64,000 nt of DNA, from assembly GCF_003576645.1 (NCBI RefSeq), contig NC_044923.1:16173298-16237297 (forward strand), in the 5' to 3' direction. The notes under the pieces were generated by a model. The model was not told the origin of the DNA and made no database searches. It saw only the letters and a program-made list of their open reading frames with translations. Made by a program: the position numbers and the translations under genes. Every line of letters starts with the position of its first letter. The stretch's first letter is position 1. Source of the stretch: Ipomoea triloba (Eukaryota; Streptophyta; Magnoliopsida; Solanales; Convolvulaceae). Below are positions 37,163-46,063 of this stretch, one piece after another.

Positions 37163-38215
37163 AGTAAATTGCACTTTTGGTCCTATGACTATAGTGGTCT
37201 TATTAATTGCAACACTTGACTTTAAAAACTAACATTTTAGTTCCCTAACTATGCATTTTTTAACAGATTTGGTCCTCCCGGCCAAATCACCGGCCAAATT
37301 TGGCCGGAAAAACATAATTCATTTTTAATTAAATATAAATGAGGGCAAAATAGTCATTTTACGAAGCCTTCTCCTTCCTTGCACCTGTTTGCCGGATCCG
37401 CCGTCCACGACCAACCAAACTAAAGGAAATGAAAATCACTACGTGGCTTGATCCAAATTCACGACACTGTTTGGTTACTGTGGGCCCTCTTATGTGGTCG
37501 AAAATCCATGCAACGTCTCTCTCAGTGCTGACTAGCCACCAGCATTACTCTCCCTCCGACGCCGATCAACGCCATTTTGGGAAACCTGAGAGCAGGGGCT
37601 CGGCGGAGATTTGATTGAAGCGGGAGAGTGTTTGATTTTTTGAAGAGATGAGCAGTGCTTTCATAGCTACTACGGCCGTCGGGTTCAACAGTAATCAGCG
37701 AATATGGAGATCGAAGCCATCTCCGTTGATTCCGTGTCGACCGGAACAATCCGAATCAATTGGGGGTTGGAGCGGGTTTGTTGTTTCGAGGGCGACCGTT
37801 TCTTCTTCTACTCCCGACGGCGCTTTAGAATGACGACGACGAACACCACCGTTCTCGTCGTCGGAGCTACCAGTCGTGGTTGTGGACGGATCCGGCGTGG
37901 AGGTGCAAGGAAGGAGAAGACTTCGTAAAATGACTGTTTTGCCCTCACTTATATTTAATTAAAAATGAGTTATGTTTTTCCGGTCAAATTTGGCAGGTGA
38001 TTTGGCCGGGAGGGCCAAATCTGTTAAAAAATGCATAGTTAGGGAACTAAAATGTTAGTTTTTAAAGTCAAGTGTTCTAATTAACAAGACCCCTATAGTC
38101 ATAGGACCAAAATTGTAATTTACTCTATATTTGAAAGATTGCTAGCATACCAGAAAGTTCATATGCAGTTTCACCTTGAAGCCACTACTGCAGTTTCTCT
38201 CGGTAACAAGCTAGA
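36620..38215 (-). pseudogene. Exon fragments of an unidentified host gene captured by a Helitron
   Basis: Three blocks on the minus strand read open and are bounded by splice-like signals: near 38210-38155, LVTERNCSSGFKVKLHMNFL ending at GTATGC; near 37050-36995, VNGNYIAWYAIEILTK after an AG; near 36750-36620, GMYNGAGTMKQRTIKSFFRI, then VLNISEPFFPNDEPGELAIL. The last block is also present, degraded, near 41470-41560 in Helitron A. I do not recognise the parent gene. The order and common strand suggest one gene captured with its introns, a known Helitron behaviour. No start codon and no complete domain is present, so a product is unlikely. Confidence 0.55.
37162..38125. mobile_element. Mutator-like element with ~250-bp terminal inverted repeats
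   Basis: The left end GAGTAAATTGCACTTTTGGT is inverted at the right (…ccaaaattgtaatttactc). The arms stay alignable for about 250 bp each (37162-~37416 and ~37879-38125), including 'gccaaatcaccggccaaat' and 'ccttctccttccttgcacc'. Long TIRs with these ends are typical of plant MULEs. The unique core of about 460 bp has higher GC and an open frame on + (37648-37833) starting MSSAFIATTAVGFNSNQR, rich in Ser/Thr/Arg like a plastid transit peptide. It could therefore be a Pack-MULE carrying a host first exon. No transposase. A 9-bp target duplication is not evident beside the (TA)n tract. Confidence 0.8.
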
Positions 38216-38559
38216 GGTTTGTCTCTATCAAAACATTTAAAAACAATGTAATCATATAACGATAAAAATACCAGGTATTACGGAGTACTTACTATAAAAG
38301 TAATTAAGCAAACATTGTTTAATCTGTAAGGTTACCCCTACTTTATGCATACAATTTTCAAGGGAATTTACTTATTAAAAAAACCACACTATTAATTTTA
38401 TTTTGGGAGCGTATTAAACTTTCAATTTGACAAAATCAGCTGCTTCAACTTCAAGAGTCCATTTATGAAAGCATTCAAACATCAAAGACGAAAAAGAATA
38501 AAGCTATTGGTATAAACTAAGAACTATGGGCTAAGTTTCTCTCCACAAGCTGAAACACA

Positions 38560-39110
38560 AATACATACAAGGGCATGCTGGAGTTCGCAGTGTAGCAACG
38601 GTGGGCAAAGCGGCGGCGGTTGTCTGAGCAAGCAACGGCGGAGTAAATCAGTAACCTAAAATGAATAAATGACACTGCTTCCATTGACAATTAGAAACGA
38701 AGCTAAAGCTGAGGAGAGGCAAACAATTGAATAAATGAAAAATTGTGAAAATTGAAATCAAAATGAATATTTCAAGAACAAGCAACTGTAGCCGTTGAAT
38801 TTGAAGTGTGTGAGGAGAGGCGGTGGCTTGATCGGCTGGGGACGGTTGGAGCCTGAACTGGCGGCCGACGATGGATCTCGGAGTGCGTGATCGACTGCTT
38901 GAAGCTTTAGCGTGAGGTCGATGTGGTGAGTGGCGGCGGTGACTCCGGTGAGGCAAGGGACTGAGACGCAGATGCAAGACTGCAGATCGGCCTAGGGACT
39001 GAGAGATTGAGGGATTAAATCCGTGAATGTGAGGATGAGGAAGTGAGGAGGCACAAAGAAGCGGAGGGCTGGGACAGAAGAAATGGGAGATTTGGGTTTG
39101 TACCCAGATG
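38560..39110. other. GC-richer segment in Helitron B, origin unknown
   Basis: A locally GC-rich stretch (gcggcggttgtctgagc … ggcggtgactccggtgagg) within very AT-rich DNA. An open frame on the minus strand (38977-38648) is Arg/Ser/His/Pro-rich with a hydrophobic end and no recognisable domain. It may be another captured exon/UTR. Confidence 0.35.
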
Positions 39111-39861
39111 TCATGAAATTAAAAAAAAAAAAAAAGAATTTTATATAAACATGTATATGTATAATGTATACTCTTAAATTGTTATGTGATTAAAAAAGTA
39201 TATTTGTTATATACGTAGCCTTAAAAGATATTGAAGCCTGATTTTTTCAATAACAAAATTTTGTTTAATTTTTTAAGCTAATATCTATTGAGTTATAAAA
39301 AGTTTGTATTGATTTTTCTGGGTAGTGAAAAAAAATATTTTAAAAATGAATTTCAAAAATAACTGTAATGAAGTAATTGCAGTATTCATATTTTTGTAAA
39401 AAAAAAAGTGATATTTGTGTCATTGTGTGTTATCAATTTTAGTTTGCGATGAATCAAAAAACATTTGTAATTCTATTATTAATATAGTTTATAAAGAGAT
39501 TTTTAATAGTTTGTAATTTGTGTTTTAAATAATATAATTTTTTCTTATTGACAACAATATTTCATTTTAATATATTGATTTCCAATGACTTAAGTACAAT
39601 TTCTACATCTACCACAAACACTATATCATAAAAATTTTAATAATTTGTAATTTTGTAAAACACTGTTTTTAATAATAATATAATTTGTATTTAAGTATTT
39701 ATTATGTACCATTTACATGTTTTTTTTTATTAGTTTCATTCACAAATTAAATATAATTTGTAAATTTTATTAATGTTTTTTTGAATATAATAGATTAAAT
39801 TTTTATTATTCCATATAATTGGACAATAGGTTTAACAATTTTTATTCCGTAACTGTACTAG

Positions 39862-40400
39862 TTAAAACAAATGCTATACACACACCCAAATACAGCACAA
39901 CCCTACCCATCTTCTCTGCCGCCCATACCAATCCCGTCCCTCTGATTCTCCGCTTCTCCTCTCTCGGCGTCTCCGCTTCTCACTCGGCGTCTCCGACTCT
40001 CTGCCTCGGCGGACTCATTTTCTCTCTCTATCTCGCAACCTCTCCGGTTCCGGTTCTCCACCCTAGGCGCCTTCCAAGTTCGAAGCTCCTCTCTCATCAC
40101 ACCTCTTAGGCAATCCATCGAAGAGGTGGGTGTTATAACCGATTTATTGTAAAGTACGTGTTTCTATACTCCAAACTGCTTGTACGACTTAGAATTAGGG
40201 TTAGGATTTCACCTTTCAATTTCTGTTCCATCGCTCTTTTCTCCCTTCATCTATCGATTCTTCTTCCAGTTTAGAAAATTCCTTTTCCAATGTCAGAAAA
40301 TAAGTTTAAATTTATATGGCGTCTTTCTTCCCTGCTGGTTTTCAATTCTTTGTGTTGGCAGTTTTCAGGTTAATCAGAAAGTATATTAAAAAATTAATTA
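39862..40400 (+). repeat. Repeat X, right part, inverted relative to 51050-51720
   Basis: 'acacccaaatacagcac' through the CTCCG/CGGCG-rich block (39920-40110) to 'tacgacttagaattaggg' and 'ttcaatttctgttcca' matches the reverse complement of 51060-51680. The CG-rich block is built of degenerate 'ctccgcttctc' units; open frames in it are low-complexity. Confidence 0.75.
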
Positions 40401-41470
40401 TAAAATATAGGACTTTAATATTTTGTTAATCCCCTTTGTATAAATTTAGTAATAATGTTTGCTAAATTGCTACTCATAATACTGCATACTAATTATTTCC
40501 AGGAATCTTGGAATTTCTCAATTTTGATTGCGATTGGGTGTCTATATGACTATGAGTATGAATATATATAACACGTAGTAATATAAATATACATAATTTT
40601 TACTCAAATTTTAAAACATTTAATCTGAATGCAAACAAAATATAAAAATAAGGTTGGGTTTATGTTCTCATATTCCAAACTTGAGATGTTTTAAGCTGTT
40701 TTGAGCCCACAATTCTTCAAGCAAAGACATTTTTATCAGTTCTCCCTGTTTTCTTTTGCGGCTTCTTCCCTATTGCTTATTATGTAAGTAGTTAGCACAA
40801 AAAGCAAAAGATAAATGCTTACTGTTTTTTAGCATTATTATTAATCAAATTTATTAAAACGTTTACAAAATCCATTTATGTGTACTGTGTAGACAACACG
40901 ACTGCATCTTTCTCTTGCATGCTTATAACAATATCCTTAGGATCAACAGTTTCCATATTTTTTGTCTCATATTCCTCTTGCCTGAAACTGGAATTTGCCA
41001 TTCATTATTGGAGTGTTTTAAAATCATGCTTTCTATTCACAATTATGATATTTAAATAATTCTGCTATCTTACAGCATACATAAAATCATTATGTATGTT
41101 GATAGGTTTAAGAAAAAATTAATAAATATTTCAGTACATAAGTTTTTGGAACTAACAATATATTATATTTTTTTGCTGGTTTTCATCATACAAAAGTTAA
41201 AGAAGATTTCAATAAGAGGTTGTTACCATTATTGAAGTACAATGTATTAGTAGAATTAAAGAAATGAAATCAGGTATGGCTTTAATTTTACCTCTATTTG
41301 TATAGAGCTCTGTGTTTCCTCTTACCGCCAATGATAAACCCCTTAAGCATCTTCACTATAAGTGGATTACAGAATTTACAGTTTATTATGATTAAAGAAT
41401 GGAAACATACCAATGGTTTTTCAGGCGTGATTGTTAGAGCCTCCTCTACGTTCTACCTTTTTCCTTCTCC
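40401..41470. other. Remaining interior of Helitron A
   Basis: AT-rich DNA without a supported gene. A short open stretch near 41430-41540 (…SGVIVRASSTFYLFPSPP) may be captured sequence but has no recognisable family. Confidence 0.4.
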
Positions 41471-42427
41471 TCCTCTACCGTCGCCGCGAAAATACACGAA
41501 TGGTTCTTTTACATCTTTGAGCCATTTTTTCGGATGATGAACTCCAACTGGTAGCTATCTTGCAAATTATGAGGGCTTATTTATAGTGTTGTATAGTATT
41601 ATTGAAGCTTTATGTATATTTAATGTTAGTCTTGAAAATTTTACAAGTCATTTCAAATTTAAATTTATTTTGTATTGATGTCTTGTAATTATGGTTTTAA
41701 GTATACGAAGAGGCAACTTGGATGAGATAGTAAATAAAATCTGATATTCAAATAACCTTTCAAATTTCAAGATATTTAAATCTCAATGTAATTAATGAGA
41801 GTGTAAACAAAATCTGATTGCTTTGTTTGTTGTAGTAAATGTGAACACAATAATTCTACAAATCTATCAAATTGCTTTCACACTTGGGCTGGAAATTTGT
41901 TGGCTCTCTTTATTTTGCTTTTATATAGATAGAGATTTGAGTTGTGATTTCTGTTGGAACCCAATTGCTAAAGAATCCATTGCTCTCAATCTGAGTTCAA
42001 GAGTATTTGAGTTGATTTTAGACCCAGTGTGTATGAATCCGTATGCTCTATTTGCAGCTAGGGCCTAGGTTAAACTAAATTAGCTGAAAAGCCTTACTCT
42101 TGTGTGTAGTTGATCTCACTGGGGTAGTCTGAGTTTGGTGAGTTTGATTTCTTGCACTTGGTTTCAACTTAAGCCTTTTTGGTTTCTCCATTGTACTAAG
42201 AATTATTCAAGTTGACTGGTACCAATCATTAGAAATTATGTAATTATGTTTCTCCATTGTACTAAGGCAGATTAATTTTGAGGTTTGAAATTTTGAATGG
42301 TCTATTGGTCGGTTATCGTTGCAATTTTTTCAATTGTCTCTACAGACATCAGGCAACTATAAGATGTTCTCACTTCTCAATAGGCACATTTTTTGTTGCT
42401 TCAGGTTTCATTTCGGCAAAGGAAGTC

Positions 42428-43063
42428 ATGAATTTCACAACACTGTTTAGGAGGTTGAATATCAGAGAGTTGGTATCAAACACACCTGTATACAGTTATG
42501 GTAGCGGTATGAGTTTGATAACGTGTTTTTATGGACCTCTGGTCCTTGAATTACATGCAGAACATTGGTGGTTGGTAATTGCATTCTATTTTGCATGGTT
42601 TAGATGCATCTGGGAAGGGATTGAGCTTAGTACTCCGCCGCTGGGCTACCAAAAAGACAGCGGGATCCACAAAAAATGGACGTGACTCAAAGCCCAAGAA
42701 TCTTGGAGTAAAGAAATTCGGTGGAGAGGTGAGAATTTCTTTTTGGCCTAACGGCAAAGAATGGTTATAGATTATGAGATTGATTGTTGTCCTTGTATTT
42801 TGCTTGCTCAAGTACTGTTTATGCTGCAGAGGGTGATCCCGGGAAATATCATTGTTCGTCAAAGAGGAACCCGATTTCATCCCGGGGATTATGTTGGAAT
42901 TGGTAAAGATCACACCCTTTATGCTTTAAAAGAAGGGTGTGTCAAGTTTGAGCGTAACAAGCTGACTGGACGTAAGTGGGTGCATGTTGAGCCCAAAGAT
43001 GGTCATGTACTTCATCCGATATATTCGACTGCTGCAGATCTTGAGCTGAAGACTGCTACTTAG
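42428..43063 (+). CDS. RPL27: Mitochondrial ribosomal protein bL27m, copy 2
   Basis: Three open exons (42428-42506, 42604-42728, 42830-43063) give 145 aa, the same structure as copy 1. The core reads [20 protein letters not shown] … [32 protein letters not shown]. The His after GKD and Ala in KKTAGS are the residues I expect from plant bL27m, so this sequence looks the more ancestral of the two intact copies. A lysine replaces the expected glutamate in DASGKG. The coding exons are sound, but an 8.1-kb Helitron separates them from the 5' leader at 33480-33807, and tandem promoter copies lie upstream. Whether it is transcribed is unknown. It lies tail-to-tail with the mTERF-C fragment. Confidence 0.9.
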
Positions 43064-43864
43064 ATTTTGCTTCTTCCAATTTTAAATCACGTACATCTAC
43101 TTATCTGGAACTATGGAGTGATCATCTATAAGTCTCATCATGTTTGAATTCTTGTTTCCATTTATTCAAGTTCACATGGCCTCTTTATGGTAGACATTTT
43201 TGTTCTTAGTAATAATAGTCATCTTTTCTCTTTGGTTGAATTATTTGGTAATTTTGACTAATGTAGCAATGGCTGATTTGAGTTCTACTGTGCAAAAATG
43301 GATTACTGTGCAAAAACGGATTTGCAAAAGGATGCAGTAGTTTTGCAATTGAGGGTTACATGAGTTTAAACTTTACTCGTCTATTCTCGAGAAAAAAATT
43401 GGCTTAGAGTTCCAACCTGAGTCCATCTGGCTTGTCACAATTGATGCCACTCTCATATATCCTGCGTATTTCCACTTTATACTGAACCATTTCTTCAAAT
43501 TTTTCGTCTGTGCTTTTCAGCATATATCACATCTTAAAATTTACGCGATTCTCTACAAGGACTTTGTGTCTTGGGATTATTCTGTATTCAAGGAAATAAC
43601 TGAAAAACCTGTAAAAAATTCCTAAGTGAATAATCTAAAGGACATTTCTAATGAAAGCATTACAGATTTATAGTAAACTGTATACCTTGGGAATTCAATT
43701 AGATCCTATAGAGGGCGGACCATGGTTTGTCGCAGGTATTTGTACTTTGGACGAAGATGTTTTTCTATATCGTATCGAAGAATCAATGGATAGTCAGCAA
43801 TCATCTCACCCAATTTTCGGAGAGGTATACCAAGCGACAGAAAGAACTTCACGTTGGGATCCAA

Positions 43865-43948
43865 TTTGTGTGCGATGCTGCATCCCAGTAGCTCGGGTTG
43901 GAAGGATTTGTGTGCGATGCTGCATCCCAGTAGCTCGGGTTGGAAGGC
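43865..43948. repeat. 42-bp tandem duplication in mTERF-C exon 5
   Basis: 'tttgtgtgcgatgctgc' starts at 43865 and again at 43907, period 42 bp; no mismatch seen. Confidence 0.9.
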
Positions 43949-43970
43949 TATTACTTTCCCAACATTTCTC

Positions 43971-44054
43971 TGCGAGACTCCAGCTTTTGTGAGGAGGAAT
44001 ATTACCTGTAGCTGCGAGACTCCAGCTTTTGTGAGGAGGAATATTACCTGTAGA
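43971..44054. repeat. 42-bp tandem duplication at mTERF-C exon 5 acceptor
   Basis: 'tgcgagactccagctttt' starts at 43971 and again at 44013, period 42 bp. It covers almost the same positions as the duplication at 28945-29028 in mTERF-A, but with a slightly different breakpoint. Confidence 0.9.
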
Positions 44055-44419
44055 AATACCAAACATATTTGTCAATACAAATTCCTAAGACCTGCATTCT
44101 TGATCTATGATAGGATTCTATGTTGTTCAAATGAGACAACATGTGTCAAGACAAAAGTAAGCAGAACGAGGAATGGGCAGACTGTTGGTCGTATTTTCTT
44201 CTCAAGGCTATATGTGAATATTCGGGGAAACCTGGCAAGCACATCTCCAATGGCATTTTCCTGAACGTCTATTTCTCGCAAAAACTGGACCTGTACACAG
44301 AAAGAGGATTAAATACCATTGCGAGCACGATAAACATAGTTCAGTAACTCGACAAGAAATGCTAGCAAATCATACCTTAGGCACAATGGTGTTCTGCAAG
44401 TCAATGCAGAATACTATTG

Positions 44420-44580
44420 ATACCTTGATGGTAATAGAACCTTGGGGTCGCATCTCTAGAGGTGGTTGATCCCACTCACTGCCACCTTAAAAAAGTAACT
44501 CATCGTTATTTAATACGGAGTATCTAGTTCCAACAGAACCAACAGATAATGAAAGCCAGACTACTCTCAAGAGAAAAGTT
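44420..44580 (-). pseudogene. AMY3 exon 3 fragment
   Basis: 'taccttgatggtaatagaac' through 'gatcccactcactgccacc' to 'ctactctcaagagaaaagt' matches 25112-25257 of AMY3: exon 3 (25115-25169) plus part of intron 2. It is in the same orientation, with about five differences. It is fused on the left to mTERF exon 3 and on the right to the 5' intron of RPL27-3. Short shared words at the right joint (gt-atcat) suggest microhomology-mediated joining. Confidence 0.92.
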
Positions 44581-44693
44581 ATCATTGCAATTTTTTCAAT
44601 TGTCTTTAGTGACATCAAGCAACTATAAGATGTTCTCATTTCTCAATAGGCGCATTTTTTGTTGCTTCAGGTTTCATTTTGGCAAAGGAAGTC

Positions 44694-45419
44694 ATGAATT
44701 TCACGAGATTGTTTAGGAGGTTGAATATCAGAGAGTTGGTATCAAACACTCATGTATACAGTTATGGTAGCGGTATGAGTTTGATCACATGTTTTTAAGG
44801 ACCTCTGGTCCTTGAATTACACGCAGAATATTGGTGGTTGGTAATTGCATTCTATTTTGCATGGTTTAGATGCATCTGGGGAGGGATTGAGCTTAGTACT
44901 CCGGCGTTGGGCTACCAAAAAGACAGCAGGATCCACAAAAAATGGACGTGACTCAAAGCCCAAGAATCTCTGAGTAAAGAAATTCGGTGGAGAGGTGAGA
45001 ATTTCTTTTTGGCCTAACGGCAAAGAATGGTTATAGAATATGAGATTGATTGTTGTCCTTGTATTTTGCCTACTCAAGTACTGTTTATGCTGCAGAGGGT
45101 GATCCCGGGAAATATCATTGTTCACCAAAGAGGAACCCGATTTCATCCAGGGGATTGTGTTGGAATTGGTAAAGATCACACCCTTTATGCTTTAAAAGAA
45201 GGGTGTGTCACCTCGCCAAAGAGGAACCCGATTTCATCCAGGGGATTATGTTGGAATTGGTAAAGATCACACCCTTTATGCTTTAAAAGAAGGGTGTGTC
45301 AAGTTTAGCGTAACAAGCTGACTGGACGTAAGTGGGTGCATGTTGAGCCTAAAGATGGTCATGTTCTTCACCCAATATATTCGACTGCTGTAGATCCTGA
45401 GCTAAAGACTGCTACTTAG
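44694..45419 (+). pseudogene. RPL27-3, broken paralogue
   Basis: Exons correspond to 44694-44772, 44870-44994 and 45096-45419. Defects: TGA at 44971-44973 where the others read GGA in KNLGVKK; an imperfect 91-bp tandem duplication in exon 3 (repeat starts 45125 and 45216) duplicating the core signature; loss of one G in 'aagtttagcg' (others 'aagtttgagcg'), giving a frameshift; and no promoter or leader, since similarity to RPL27-1 starts only at its 27474 equivalent, next to the AMY3 fragment. It cannot make bL27. Confidence 0.92.
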
Positions 45420-46063
45420 ATTTTGCTTTCTCCAATTTTAAATCACTTACATCTACTTATCTGGAACTATGGAGTGATCATAAGTCTCTTCGTGTTTGAA
45501 TTCTTGTTTCCGTTTATTCAATGCGCTAGATACACTTTCTGTACTTAACTTGGCCTCTTTATGGCAGACATTTTTGTTATTAGTAATAGTAGTCATCTTT
45601 TCTCTTTGCTTGCTATATTTTGTCATTCTGACTGAAGTAAGGAGGTAGCAATGGCTGTGCAAAAATGAATTTGCAAAAGGATGCAATTTTGCATTTGAGA
45701 GCTACGTAGGTTTCTTTTCTTACTTTTTTTTTTTTTTTAACTTCAAATCCCATTTAGAACACATCTGCAAAATTTGACTCTCACTCGAAAAATAATTGGC
45801 TTGGAGTCCAAACTTTACTTGTTTATCATATCCAACTCTGACTCGAGAGAAAATTTGGCTCAGAGTTCAACCTTTATAGGAGTCCATCCTCTGACCTTAC
45901 AATTGAGAGCTACAGAGTTGGTTCACTACCTGTCCAACTAAATAACTGTATTGAAACAATAGAAAAACATTGGAAAATGAATACACTCACTATATACACA
46001 CAGTTACAGACAAAAAAAACATGTTCATTATTACAAGTGTTGAAATCAAATATCTTTGTTAGT
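45420..46063. other. Convergent intergenic region between RPL27-3 and mTERF-B
   Basis: This probably holds both 3' UTRs. It is the complete version of a stretch deleted in pair 1. A second copy of its 'cacaactgatgccactctc' part is in pair 2 near 43430. The frame at 45453-45686 (minus) is not a gene. Confidence 0.55.

Larger units (their letters stand above)
36258..39861 (+). mobile_element. Helitron B, 3.6 kb, nested in Helitron A
   Basis: It starts TCTTAACTATAATAAAGC after an A and ends GTACTAG (39861) before a T. Its first ~420 bp align with the 5' end of Helitron A in the opposite orientation, which explains a large inverted repeat (36258-~36680 against 41935-~41470). The right boundary is supported by the uninterrupted sister of repeat X at 51,7xx, which runs directly from 'ataatct' to 'acaaa…acacccaaatac'. 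The 3' hairpin is weak. The interior carries exon-like fragments of a host gene on the minus strand and a Mutator-like element. Confidence 0.75.
33808..41935 (-). mobile_element. 8.1-kb Helitron (A) inserted in the RPL27-2 5' region
   Basis: Read on the minus strand it starts TCTCTATCTATATAAAAG (from 41935) and ends ACTTACTAG at 33808, with a short hairpin (CGTG-CAGCA-CACG) just upstream of the end. These are the canonical Helitron 5'-TC and 3'-CTRR ends. The flanks on the + strand are 'gaatttcA' and 'TTTGAGTT'. Joined, they equal 'gaatttcatttgag', which is present uninterrupted near 32300 and 33210, so insertion was between A and T without target duplication. No helicase is encoded. It contains a SINE, Helitron C, Helitron B (with a Mutator-like element inside) and an older repeat (X). 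Its first ~420 bp (5' end) match the 5' end of Helitron B. Confidence 0.88.
43425..44419 (-). pseudogene. mTERF-C, 3' fragment
   Basis: This segment matches mTERF-B exons 3 (part), 4, 5 and 6 (part). Exon 6 runs from 43608 down to about 43425, where similarity ends inside it. Exons 1 and 2 are absent; on the right the sequence switches at about 44419, inside exon 3, to AMY3 sequence. Exon 5 carries two 42-bp duplications (43865-43948 and 43971-44054), the first repeating SFQPELLGCSIAHK. It cannot encode an mTERF protein. Confidence 0.85.

Noticed and set aside
39819..40118. Open frames on both strands in the CG-rich block
   Set aside because: Low-complexity 'ctccgcttctc' repeats; the sister copy at 51240-51650 has a different length and no conserved frame.
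36258..41935. A single large transposon with ~420-bp terminal inverted repeats
   Set aside because: The inverted arms are two 5' ends of the same Helitron family facing each other; the other ends lie at 33808 and 39861.
28945..44054. 42-bp repeats as a novel regular repeat system or CRISPR-like array
   Set aside because: Each site duplicates its own local sequence; there is no shared repeat word and no spacer, only a shared period.
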